Positions 1 to 11,578 of a DNA stretch of 64,000 nt are shown piece by piece. The position numbers and the translations under genes are program-made. This DNA is from Vicia villosa. Taxonomy: Eukaryota; Streptophyta; Magnoliopsida; Fabales; Fabaceae. Position 1 is the first letter of the stretch. Every line of letters starts with the position of its first letter. Under the pieces are notes generated by a model. The model had not been told where the DNA came from. It searched no databases and was given only the letters and a program-made list of their open reading frames with translations. The DNA is taken from the NCBI RefSeq assembly GCF_029867415.1, contig NC_081183.1, positions 112,939,061 to 113,003,060 on the forward strand. Direction: 5' to 3'.

Positions 1-2283
1 AATCTCAGAACTGTGTTGGAGCTGTTGAAAGAGAAGCAACTTTTTGCCAAACTGTCGAAGTGAGAATTCTGGTTGGAAGAAGACAGTTTTCTTGGACATG
101 TGATTTCTAAGAATGGTATTGCTGTTGGTCCTACAAAGATAGAAGTTGTATCTCAGTGGGAAACTCCGAAGTCAGTGTCAGAGATTCGTAGCTTTCTTGG
201 TCTTGCAGGTTACTACAGAAAGTTTATTGAAGGATTTTCAAAGTTAGCATTGCCATTAACTAAACTAACCAGGAAGGGACAAGCTTTTATTTGGGATGCA
301 AAGTGTGAAGAAGGATTCCAAGAGCTGAAGAGGAGGTTGACTAGTGCTCCTATCTTGATTTTGCCGAATCTGACAGAATCATTCGTGGTTTATTGTGATG
401 CATCACTGATGGGTTTAGGTGGCGTATTGATGCAAAATCAACAGGTAGTCGCTTATGCGTCGAGACAACTCAAAGTACATGAAAGGAATTATCCGACTCA
501 TGATTTGGAGTTGGCAGCTGTAGTTTTTGTTTTGAAATTGTGGTGGCACTATTTGTATGGTTCGAGATTTGAAGTATTCAGTGATAATAAGAGCCTAAAG
601 TATCTCTTTGATCAGAAAGAGTTGAATATGAGGCAGAGAAGGTGGTTAGATTTTCTGAAAGATTATGATTTTGGTTTGAATTACCATCCTGGTAAGGCAA
701 ACGTCGTGGCTGATGCATTGAGTAGGAAGACCTTGCATATGTCTATGCTAATGGTGAAGGAATTGGATTTGATTGAACAATTCAGAGACTTGAGTTTAGT
801 GTGTGAAGGTACTCCTACTAGTGTTAAATTGGGTATGCTGAAGCTGACTAGTGGTATTCTTGAAGAGATCAGAGAGGGTCAGAAAGCTGATGTTGGATTG
901 ATTGATAAGTTGACTTCGATTAATCAAGGCAAGAATGGTGAATTCAGAGTTGACGAGAATGGTATACTGAGGTTTGGTGACCGAGTTTGTGTTCCTGATA
1001 TTGATGAACTCCGAAAGCGTATTTTGGAAGAAGGACACCGTAGTGGATTGAGTATTCATCCTGGTGCTACCAAGATGTATCATGACTTGAAAAAGTTGTT
1101 TTGGTGGCCGGGAATGAAGAAGGAAATTGCTGAGTTTGTGTACTCTTGTTTGACTTACCAGAAGTCAAAGATTGAGCATCAGAAACCATCTGGGTTGATG
1201 CAACTGATGTTTATTCCTGAGTGGAAGTGGGATAGCATATCAATGGATTTTGTGTCAGGTTTGCCGAGAACTGTCAGAAATTGTGAAGCTATCTGGGTCG
1301 TGGTGGACAGGTTGACGAAGTCTGCACATTTTATACCAGTGAGAATGGATTATCCGATGGAGAAGCTAGCTCAGTTGTATATTGAGAAGATAGTTAGTCT
1401 ACATGGTATTCCTTCAAGTATCGTGTCAGACAGAGATCCGAGGTTTACGTCTAAGTTTTGGGAAGGTTTGCAGAAAGCTTTGGGTACTAAGCTGAGACTA
1501 AGTTCTGCTTATCATCCGCAGACTGATGGACAGACTGAGAGGACGATTCAGTCGTTAGAAGATTTGTTGCGTGCTTGTGTGTTGGAAAAAGGTGGTACTT
1601 GGGATAGTTATCTGCCTTTGATTGAGTTTACCTACAACAACAGTTATCATTCGAGTATCGGTATGGCTCCGTTTGAGGCTTTGTATGGTAGGAGGTGTAG
1701 GACGCCGTTGTGTTGGTACGAATCTGGTGAGAGTGCTGTGATTGGTCCAGAAATTGTACAACAGACTACGGAGAAGATTAAGATGATTCAGGAGAAGATG
1801 AAAGCTTCTCAGAGTCGTCAAAAGAGTTACCATGACAAGAGGAGAAAAACACTTGAGTTTCAAGAGGGAGATCATGTGTTTATGAGAGTTACTCCTATGA
1901 CGGGGATTGGTCGAGCATTGAAGTCAAAGAAGTTGACTCCGCGTTTTATTGGACCATTCCAAATTTCTGAAAGAGTGGGAGAAGTGGCTTATCGTATCGC
2001 TTTACCGCCGATGCTTGCAAATTTGCATGATGTGTTTCATGTGTCTCAGTTGAGGAAATACATTTCAGATCCGTCCCATGTGATCCAAGTAGATGATGTA
2101 CAGGTAAAAGACAACTTAACAGTTGAGGCATTGCCTGTGAGGATTGAGGATCGAAGACTGAAGCAATTGCGTGGTAAGGAAATAGCTTTAGTCAGAGTAG
2201 CTTGGGGAGGACCGGCTGAAGGAAATGTTACCTGGGAGCTAGAGAGCCAGATGAAGGATTCTTATCCAGAGCTCTTTACCTAA
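1..2283 (+). pseudogene. Gypsy element A: 3' part of chromovirus (Tekay-like) pol
   Basis: This is the C-terminal part of a Ty3/gypsy polyprotein; its start lies outside the window. The frame is open from base 1 except for a TGA at 61-63, and then runs to 2283. Domains in order, numbered from the Met at 73, are the end of reverse transcriptase, then RNase H (YCDAS near 107, SDNKSL near 170, ADALSRK near 215). Integrase follows with an HHCC zinc site near 323-365 and a D,D,E core (MDF near 391, SDRD near 453, QTER near 487). A chromodomain-like tail (VTWELESQMKDSYPELF) ends the protein. The zinc site reads CLTYQ where the family normally has CLTCQ. The chromodomain and the GAGGACGAA motif after the stop fit the Tekay/Del chromoviruses. 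The element is broken at least by the TGA and possibly by the zinc-site change. Confidence 0.9.
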
Positions 2284-2310
2284 GGTATGTTTTCGAGGAC
2301 GAAAACTCTT

Positions 2311-2325
2311 TTAGTGGGGGAGAGT
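2311..2325 (+). other. Polypurine tract of element A
   Basis: The purine-rich stretch TTAGTGGGGGAGAGT sits directly before the LTR's TGTAACACCC. It is the expected primer for plus-strand DNA synthesis. The same layout, GAGGACGAAAACTC then AGTGGGGGAGAGT, recurs at element B, which supports the assignment. Confidence 0.85.
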
Positions 2326-2937
2326 TGTAACACCCGTATAATTTTAATTTTAATTTAATTTAAATATTAGATTAATAATTATTATTATTATGGATTTTAT
2401 GAAAATAATGGAAAAATGATGATTGATGGCATTTGGGCCATGTTTGAGATTAGTAAGAAGAGGGGGTGTGGTGTAGTAAAGCCCTTAATAATTTAATATT
2501 ATTTTTCATAAAATAATTAGAATTGGGAAAGAAAGAACAGAACGTGAAAAGAGAGAAGTTGGAACACGAAGAACGTAGAAGAGGAACAAAGAGGAAGAGA
2601 CCAAAGAGCAAGAATTTGGCTAAGGTAAGGGGGGACTCTTCCAATTATCATCTCTTATCGTGATTATAGATGAATGGTGTATGAATAGTTGTGTTGTTGA
2701 GTCAATTCTGTTTGTATGTCAGGGTTAGGTTTTGGGGTTCTAAGAATTGGGGTAGATTTCGGGATTTGGATGTATTTGATTGATATATGATGATATATTA
2801 GTTTGTATGAATGAATACTGTGAATGAAAACGTGAAATTGGACTGTTTTAGACTCAAAATCGTGGACTGGTATGAGTAGAAACGAGTGGGTTTTGGACTG
2901 TTACGAAATTGCAGGTTTCTGGACATTTTTCTGGTGT

Positions 2938-3275
2938 GTCGCGTATGGAACAGTGTCATACGCGTATGGGATGAAGTCATACGCGTATGAGGGACACTCC
3001 CAAGGGGCTATACGCGTATGATACGCAGGTGCCCTGTCCCAAATACCTTGTACTGATGATTTGCGTATAAGGAGCGTATGAGGATGCTCATACGCGTATG
3101 GAAATTTTGAAAAGGGAAAAATGGTCCTGGTGATACGCGTATGGCAAGGCTGATACGCGTATGGGTTGGTTTTTAGGCCATTTTGGATTCTGATGAAATG
3201 CGTATGATACGCGTATGAGGCATGGTGATACGCGTATGGATGCGTATAGGCTATATGATACGCGTATGGTCGCTG
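2938..3275 (+). repeat. Cluster of CATACGCGTATG palindromes in LTR A
   Basis: Nine copies of the core ATACGCGTAT, plus several half copies (GCGTATG), are spread over about 340 bp at irregular spacing of 20-90 bp. The full unit is a perfect 12-bp palindrome. The text between copies is not repeated, so this is not an ordinary tandem array. Confidence 0.9.
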
Positions 3276-3453
3276 TATGTGTAAAATTCTGTTTTGTGAT
3301 TTTTTGGAAAGTTCAATGATGTGTAACTTTCGATCTGTAGGCCTGTTTTGTATGCTGTTTGAGACTGTGTAAACCTTGTGATGTGATTCTGTGGTTTACT
3401 GATGATTGATTGTATTGAATGATGTTAATGTATATATATGAACATGCTTAGTA

Positions 3454-3472
3454 ATGATGATGATGATGATGA
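3454..3472 (+). repeat. (ATG)n microsatellite
   Basis: A run of six ATG units lies inside LTR A. Confidence 0.9.
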
Positions 3473-5372
3473 AATGAGTATAGATGATGCTACTCATAGA
3501 GTGGAGATGATAATAGTATGTTATATATATGTTTGCATGCATTCATAAGCATTGAAGTAGACTGAATCTTAGATGATGAGAGGATTCAGTGAATGGCAGA
3601 ATTCCCATTGTGTGGAATTTGTGCTGGCAGGGCCGTATCTGGATGATGATAGATCGGTCGGTGGATGATTCCACTGGTGATGTTTGGTACCACATGCATA
3701 GAGTCAGTCGCATTCAATTGCATGAATTTAATAACATGATTATATGTATGCTCTTGTATTGTTTTGATGGTATGTGTTTGTACGATTGATGGATGATCTG
3801 GGTATAGATGGATTGGGTGAATAATATAACTGTTAATGTACTGTTATTTATAATGCAATAATATTTGTTAATTGCGAATGAAACTCACCCTTACACTATA
3901 TTTTTCAGATTGAGGATAGCGGCTTCGACTCGGTGAGGATTAGCTCATGAGTCAATGTGTCAGTTAGCGTCGGGTCATGCTCTGATAGGTGTAACACTGG
4001 GGAACGCTGTTTTTAAGTTTATGACATTATTTCTGTTTTGTTTAATTTATTTGAGGATTGAAAGCATTAATGATGTGATGCTAGTCGATGATTATTCCGC
4101 TGTGTAACATGAGTTATTTGATTTATGAGTTATGTTAAGACGTTTTCCTTCAGTGAATGCATGACTATGACAGATGTTGTTTTATTTTATTATTAATTGT
4201 GACGCCCTTGTGCATGTAACTCTGATTTAATTGTTTATTTGCCGCGGGGTTTAGAAGGGTGTTACACGCTTTATTGTTACCAAAGGAAATGGGAAAAGAG
4301 TGAGATAAACCCAAAGAAGTTTTTAAAACAAAAACAACAAAAAGCATAGATTTTAGATATGAGTGTTGATTATGTAAGGGGAACGTGTTAGCATCCCCTA
4401 CATTTGTGGTACTCCACAGAAACCTTTTTGAAAATTTGTTTTGTTAAAAGAAATTGTGTGCAAAAGAAAGAAAGAATTTGTTGTTTTAATATTATGCTGG
4501 AAATACATTACATCTTGTGTCTACATACCTCCTGAGTACAATGGAGAATTCTGAGCAACTATAGTTCCACATAAAAGGGAAACAAAAGGATTTTAAAACC
4601 GAATAAACACTTTGTCATTATGGGGGAAAATACTCAGTCAATTATCTTGAACATGAGAACAAATGGACCATTTGCATGACAAATGAAAGAAGGGCTCCAA
4701 CTTGGATAAATCAACAAGTATGCCACTAACTCTTTCAAGTGGAAAATGTTTCATCATATAAATCAATATCAAGAATTTGGGGAATTACATCTCCACCATA
4801 ACAATTGCTCATGTTTAAACATTTTAGAAGAAAATCCACAAAGGGTAAAAAATATTTTTAAGAAAGTTTTAAAACAAGTTTATAAACATAAGAAGGTTTT
4901 GAAAAGGGAGAAGATTTTGAAAAACTAAGAAGAGAGGAGGACATGAAGAGACTATCCTAAAGCATAAAGTAAAAGCTAAAGATAAGAACAATCTAACCAA
5001 ACAAGAAGCCAACACTTGACAATAAAGAGTCAATGTACATTTCTCATCCTTTGGATTTAAACCATGACTAAGCAAGCACAATACCAAGGTACCATATGAA
5101 ATGAGCTCTTAATGAATCATAGCATCTCCATATGTAACTTGCACAAAGCTATGGAAATGTACCATAGAACTTGAGACAAAAATTGGACAGAGGAACTGCT
5201 GTGTACAGATGAATTCCCAATCACAATGCCTTGGAATTAACCATCAAGGACTTTTAAAGAACCACCTGCATACACACAAAAAAAAACCTAGAATGATCCT
5301 TGACCGATTCTCGATAGAGAAGGATATTGTTGCATAGGATTGATGCAATTATTACCTGATCATCGCCTTTTT

Positions 5373-5399
5373 GAAGAAGAAGAAGAAGAAGAAGAAGAA
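5373..5399 (+). repeat. (GAA)9 microsatellite
   Basis: Nine perfect GAA units are readable in the sequence. Confidence 0.97.
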
Positions 5400-6053
5400 T
5401 AGGCGCGACTCTAGTAACTGTATCGTTGGCTTGTCGTTGGACGGTAGATCTAGTGGCTTTAGATTTCATCAAGCTTGATGAATCTAGAGTTGGATTTGAC
5501 GAAGGAGGAAGTTGAACCTTCAAGAATTAAGAACAAGAAACAGATATTTGAACCTCCTAAGAATTTAAATCTAAATTTCAGGATTTGAGGAGATCAAATC
5601 ATGGAAATATGCAGAAATTAGATGTTGATCTCTATAGACGACACCATTGTACCATAATGAAACAAAAAATGTTTGTTAAGTGATAAAGTAGTGCTCGCTA
5701 ATGTAGAATTGAGCTTTATGTAAGATAGAGAGGAGGCTGACGTGCAAGGTTATAATTCCAACGTTCAAATTTATAAGAGAATGAATAGTGATATGAGAGC
5801 GACTAGAATTTAGATACTAGAGAATGGCGCATACTTTTCTCATTAAGCATTGAGAACAATTTTAACTAAAAGCATGTATTGTGTATTGTAGTATGGATCG
5901 CAGTTAGTTGTCTGATTGATCTAAGCGATTGACAATGCTTCTGTGGCGGAATCATCTCTTTAAAACTGAGATAGAGGAACAATTGTTTCGTATTAGTGTT
6001 TCCTTATTTTGGTCTTGATTTTTTTCTAGGCTTTGTAGATGGTCAAGAACAAA

Positions 6054-6157
<104 letters not shown>

Positions 6158-7739
6158 AAATACAAAGTATATATTTAAATATTGACAATTTAATTGAAAT
6201 TTAAATTTTATCATATTTCACCATTCATTATTCAAAAATTATTTGATAATTTTGAAATTAACTTGAAGCTTATGTGATCAAAATTAGATCATCGGATATT
6301 TTAATTTCGAACTTCAACTAAAATTTATAATTTCTTTTTATCAAAAACTTAAGGGTCGTAGATTAATTAAAATGATAAAAACATAATTTACACATCATTA
6401 AAATTAAATTTTCGTTTTACTATTAGATAAATCATACACAATTGATTTTTCTTCAATCTCATGAATTAACTATTACTATTGGACTCATGTCCTTCAATCA
6501 CAAAAAACATTAACACCACCAATATATTTTGTACAACAATATAAAATCTCTTATATGTTACTAAATATTTGAATAATCTAACTCATATATATTAAATATG
6601 ATTATTAGAGTCACACATTTCAATCACATAAAATTTTGTATCACTGGGTTATTCTATAAAAAAATCAAAATAATATATTATTTACCATTTTAAACTTATA
6701 CAAGAATCATTATAGATATTAATTATTTATTTAGTGTTTCATTTATCTTCAATATTTTTGTATTTTTGTAGTATTTCTTATCATTTAACATGTATAAAAA
6801 TAAAAGATATTTTTATAAATATGTTAGCTTTTTAAAATAAAAACTGCAACCCCTCCACAATTATAAAAAAAGATTAAATATACAAAAAATTTCGATAATG
6901 TAGGCGAAATTTGCTTTTTCCATTGTAATTTTTTTTTTCAAACACTCTCATAAAATATAAAATTATTATGTCTTTTCCCCCTAAATGTAAAGTTTATCCT
7001 AGTACTATTTTTTTATTTGATTTTTGTCTTAGATTTAATGTTAAATTTGCACGCTCAGGAGGAATACATACAAAAAATATTACAAGGAAAAAACTAAAAA
7101 AAATATTAAAAAGTGATATTTACCTATAAAAAATGTCAATTTTCATTTTAATATTTATACACGTTATATATTATAGATTGTAGGTATGTATACAAAACAG
7201 ATACTTTGGTGTGTTTTCATTAAACACATTAATAAAAGATATTTGAATTGAAAAAATGGAATCATAAGCCGCCACACATATTGATGTGGAGGACTATATT
7301 GACTTGAAAGACAGTATTTTGTTGTGAAAATTAACATATATTCAATTGAAGAATTGAAAATCTATCGACGCCAAGAAAGCTCAACGTATTGTTCTGTTAT
7401 AAAATAGCAATAATAGCGCATGTCAAAAAGAATAGACTCTTAAGTATGGATTAGTTTTCATCTTTAATTGGGTTTAAAGATGAAATCTTTGAATGAATCA
7501 AAAACAAATATTTGTTTACCCTCTGTCTTGAAATCTTTTAACTTAATTCATATAAAAAGATAATGTTTGTCATCCTTTTAATTTAACTTTTTAATTGGTA
7601 TTTCTTAAATAGTCAATTATATTTAAAGCTTATTTGATCAGTTTCAATATAAAACATGACTTGCATTTTGATTTTAAAAAAACTCACTTAAACATATTTA
7701 TTGAAATATGATACTTTTTTTATTTCATATCTATAATGT

Positions 7740-7929
7740 AACACTGTATATAAGAGGTATTTATAGAATATGAATTACACTAAAATAGAGATAATCATTC
7801 TCCTGTAAATGCTAATCATAAATTAGATAAGAATATAATAATACAGTTAATTACTATTAATTACAATTTATATCCAGTCATAATGAGTTGTATGACATAA
7901 TCTGTTTGAATTAGTGCTAATATTCCCTC
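7740..7929 (-). repeat. Remnant of 3' LTR of copia element G
   Basis: Directly after the end of the copia RNase H frame (minus strand), the sequence reads CTTGAGGGAATATTAG. This looks like a decayed polypurine tract followed by an LTR start that was once TGTTAG. A TATAAATA box lies at 7758-7765 on the minus strand. The far end of the LTR cannot be placed, so 7740 is an approximate limit. Confidence 0.45.
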
Positions 7930-10900
7930 AAGTTAGCATGAATATATTATTCATAACAAGATTGCACACCATGTTATCAAACAGTCTCTTTGAAAGACTC
8001 TTTGTGAGAACATCTACTACTTGACTTTTGATGGGTATGTAGGACATACAAATCTCACCTCTGTCAATTTTTTCTTTTGATGAAATGCTTGTCCACTTCT
8101 ACATGCTTCGTCCCGTCATGTACGAAAGGATTATAGGCAATAGAAATAGAAGCCTTATTATCACTGTAAACTTTAATTGAAGGTGGGCCAAAAAACTTCA
8201 ATTCTTTCATGATTTTTTATCTATAATATCTTACAAAAACCATGGGTCGCAGATCGAAATTTAGCTTTTGCACTACTCCTGGCTACAACATTTTGTTTTT
8301 TTTTCTTCCATGCAACTAGGTTTCCACTTACAAAAGTACAATATCCTAAGGTAGACCTTTTATCATTTATATTACTTGCCCAATCAGCATTTGTATAGGC
8401 TTCAATCGGTATGTGCCCTCTATTTTTTAATATCAACCCCTTTCTTGAAGTACCTTTAAAATATATTAATATTATGAAAATAGCTTCAAAGTGGGCAGCT
8501 CCTGGTGCATGCATAAATTGTCTTATTACACTCACTACAAAGGCTATATCCAGCCTTGTATGTGATAAGTAAATTAGTCTTTCAGCCAATCGTTGATAGT
8601 GTTCTCTATCTATTATTTCATATTCAACAACTGACGTTAATTTCACATTGGGATCCATTTGTGTTTCTACTACTTTACACCTTGGCATCCCTGTTTCTGT
8701 GAGTAAATCAAGTATATACTTGTGCTGGTTGAGAAAAATTCCTTCTTTATATCTTGCGAACTTCATCCCTAGAAAGTATTTTAACTTTTCAAGATCCTTG
8801 ATATTAAACTCAGCCTCAAGTTTTCTCTTGATATCACTAATTGCTTTAATGTCATCAACATATACCATTAAGATAGCAATCTTACCTTCACATGAGTATT
8901 TAAAGAGCATAATGTGATATTCTTGACTATTGGTGAAGCCTTGTCTCTTAACAACACTTCTGAATCTCTCAAACCCGGCCCTTGGCGATTGTTTAATCCA
9001 TATATGGACTTTCTCAATCTGCATACTTTGTTTCTTCCAAGATTTTTTTCAAATCCAAGAGGTAAACTCATATATACTTCTTCATGTAATTCACCATTTA
9101 AGAAGACATTTTTAACATCATATTGATATAGTGTCCAGTTGAAATTTACTTCAAGAGAGAAGAATTCTAATGGAATTGATCTTAGCAACAGTCGCGCAAA
9201 AGTCTCTTGGTTATCAATACCATGAGTTTGAGTAAATCCTTTTGCTACTAATCTCACTTTGTATCTTTCCACACCTTCATCAACCTTGCATTTCACTGTT
9301 AAAACTCACTTACACCTAGTGCCTTTTTAAATTGTGATAAATCACTGATACTCCAAGTATTGTTTTTGTTTAGAGAACCCATTTCTTCTTTCATCGCTAA
9401 TTTCTGATTCAGCTCACCTAATGCTTCCTGAATAGTTCTAGGCACAAACAAATTAGAAATCCTAGACAATATGCCTTGTGGGTGTGTGATAGTTTGTCAT
9501 ATAACAAGTAATTAGACACATGATGTTTAGTGCACATACGAGAACCTTTCCTCTTAGCAGCTGGGACATTGAGGTTAGGAATATTTTTTCTCACTGAAAT
9601 TGGAAGATTAATATCAAGAAAAGACAAATCATGTAAATCATTGGATGAGTAAGAAGGATTACCATATGAAGAACTATAAGGCATATTATCTATAGGACCT
9701 TCAGTTGGTAAATCGGATTGGATTTCTACTAGAGAGACAATAGGGCTTGCACCACCTTTGTGGAATTTTTTTCGAACATACACTTTAAGTTCAAGATTAT
9801 CATCCTTAATTAGTGTTTCTCCCCCTGTTTCAGATACTATAGTCATAATATCATCTAGAGCAAGAAAGGTTTCCCAAGAATTAACTTCTTTATTGTTACG
9901 TTGACTCTCCCCCTAAAGAGAATTTTTTTTAAAAGGTTGGTTTTAAACAAAGTGAACATCCATGCTTTCAAAATAATTTTGTGTAACTGGGTTAAAACAT
10001 TTGTGTCCCTTTTTATTGGAAGCATAGCCAAGAAAAACACATCTTTCGGCTTTAGGATCCAACTTAAAACGAAAAAACATTGGGGATGTAAACATAACAG
10101 AGACAACCAAAAACTTTAAGGGGAGGATCTGTAATAATACGAGATGTGGGAAAATTGTTTTTTCACACCTGTACATGAGGACTTTCATATTGGAACACAC
10201 GAGATGGCATTCGAATGATGAGGTGACAAGAAGATAATAAATAATTTCCCTAAAGATACTTAGGTACATCAATAGAAAACATAATAGCTCTAGTAACTTC
10301 GAGGAGATGTCTAATATTTCTTTTAGCAATACCATTTTGCTGCGGAGTATCGCGACAAGTGGATTGATGAATTATCCCTTTAGTTACAAGGAATGTACTT
10401 AAATATTTGTTGAAATATTTAGTTCCATTTTCAGACCTTAGAATACCAATATTTGTTTGAAATTGATTGTTAATCATGTTAAAAAAATCTTAAAAACTTT
10501 GTTCAACTTCTCATTTTTTCTACATGAGGTAAACCCAACACAGACATGTATGATCATTAATAAATGTCAGAAACCATTTTTTTCAAACATAGTTTTAATT
10601 TTTCAAGGACCCCAAACATCACTATGAAACCATAATAGGCTTTTGATTTAAAAGACACACGGTGATCTTTAGCTAAGAGACAAGCTTCACAATGAAATTA
10701 TGAGGAATTTATTTCTTTGGAAAAAGCAGGAAACAAATGCTTTAGATACGAAAAACTAGGGTGGCCTAATCTTTTATGCCATAACATAACTTGATTAGAA
10801 ACAGGAGATGAGCTTGTACAATTTGAACGGAAATATGTTGTATTGCTAAACTGAATTCCATCAAGGTAGTATAGTCCATTCATCTCTCTAGCGGTTCTAA

Positions 10901-10975
10901 TCGTCTTTCCCGAGTTTTGGACCTAAAAAACACAAGTAGAAGGAAGAAAAAGAACAAAACAATTAGTTTTGTTAG
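7930..10975 (-). pseudogene. Copia element G: decayed pol (gag-preIN to RNase H)
   Basis: This is a Ty1/copia polyprotein on the minus strand, read in pieces through many frameshifts and stops. In order from the right: a gag-pre-integrase motif (MLWHKRLGHPSFSYL, 10700-10790), the integrase core (RSENGTKYF and TPQQNGIAKRN, 10290-10470) and the integrase end with FLGYASNKKGHKCF (about 9975-10020). Reverse transcriptase follows (DVKNVFLNGELHEEVY, 9065-9115; MVYVDD, 8855-8870), then RNase H ([19 protein letters not shown]), ending near 7938. Gag, protease and the 5' LTR are missing, because the frame is cut at 10975 by the truncated LTR of element E. Most sub-frames contain at least one break, so this copy cannot make enzyme. 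Confidence 0.88.
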
Positions 10976-11504
10976 TCTACGACCCTCCTACGCACCTAGG
11001 ATGCCCACCTTAGACATGCTCGGCTGCCCTATATCCCCGGAGCATATGGCACCCGACATGCTCGGCACTGACGACCCCGCAAACACCTTCGTTGCCGAGG
11101 ACTCTGCTCCGCGCAGGGTTCCTTCATATTCAACCCTCCGAACAACTCGGATTCCACGTGGCTCCTGAAAGACCGCGTCTCCCTGGAACTTCGGAGCGGT
11201 TAACCAGGACAGAGGGCACGCACGCACCTCCGATATTTCCGCTCAGGAAACCTGGCAGTCTCCTAGTTGGGCTTGGGAATCCAACCCAATAGCGAGATCA
11301 TGGCCCAGCGCTGGGGACTATAAATACCCTCTTTAACTAGAGGGTCAGGTATTCAATTCTTACTCACTCTTAGCTAGTACTTGCGCTCCTTTGCTCGTCA
11401 ACTTACTTTGGCATCGGAGTACCCTGCAGGTACACCCCCCCTTCTCCTTCCTAGAAGATCCAGTCCGAGCAGCCTACGACGATTCTTCTGATCAGGTACG
11501 ATCA
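10976..11504 (+). repeat. 5' LTR of element E, missing its first 70 bp
   Basis: It matches bases 20683-21211 of the right LTR with four visible substitutions. It begins at TCTACGACCC instead of the expected TG, because the first 70 bp present in the right LTR are absent. It ends GGTACGATCA just before the primer site. Confidence 0.9.
11319..11326 (+). promoter_or_regulatory. TATA box of element E 5' LTR
   Basis: TATAAATA sits about 180 bp before the LTR end, where a retrotransposon promoter is expected. The matching box in the right LTR is at 21026-21033. Confidence 0.75.
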
Positions 11505-11505
11505 G

Positions 11506-11523
11506 TGGCGCCGTCTGTGGGAA
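11506..11523 (+). other. Primer binding site of element E
   Basis: TGGCGCCGTCTGTGGGAA follows the LTR end after one base. The leading TGGCGCCGT matches the complement of a tRNA ending in ACGGCGCCA, as in plant tRNA-Glu, but the later bases diverge, so the tRNA assignment is tentative. Confidence 0.8.
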
Positions 11524-11578
11524 ACTTGCTTCCCCATCTTTAACAAACAAAGATCAAAGCTAATCATCTCCAATCGTC

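Larger units (their letters stand above)
2326..4266 (+). repeat. 3' LTR of gypsy element A
   Basis: The 1,941 bp segment starts TGTAACACCC just after the polypurine tract and ends GGGTGTTACA. The termini match those of the element B LTRs (TG...GGGTGTTACA), and blocks such as TTTGGTACCACATGCATAG are shared with B, so A and B are related families. It contains a cluster of CATACGCGTATG palindromes and a short ATG microsatellite. The 5' copy lies outside the window, so neither its age nor its target duplication can be judged; the 3' flank reads CGCTT. Confidence 0.88.

Noticed and set aside
2938..3275. A CRISPR-like or satellite array
   Set aside because: The repeats are 12-bp palindromes at irregular spacing inside a plant LTR. 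There are no uniform spacers and no cas genes.
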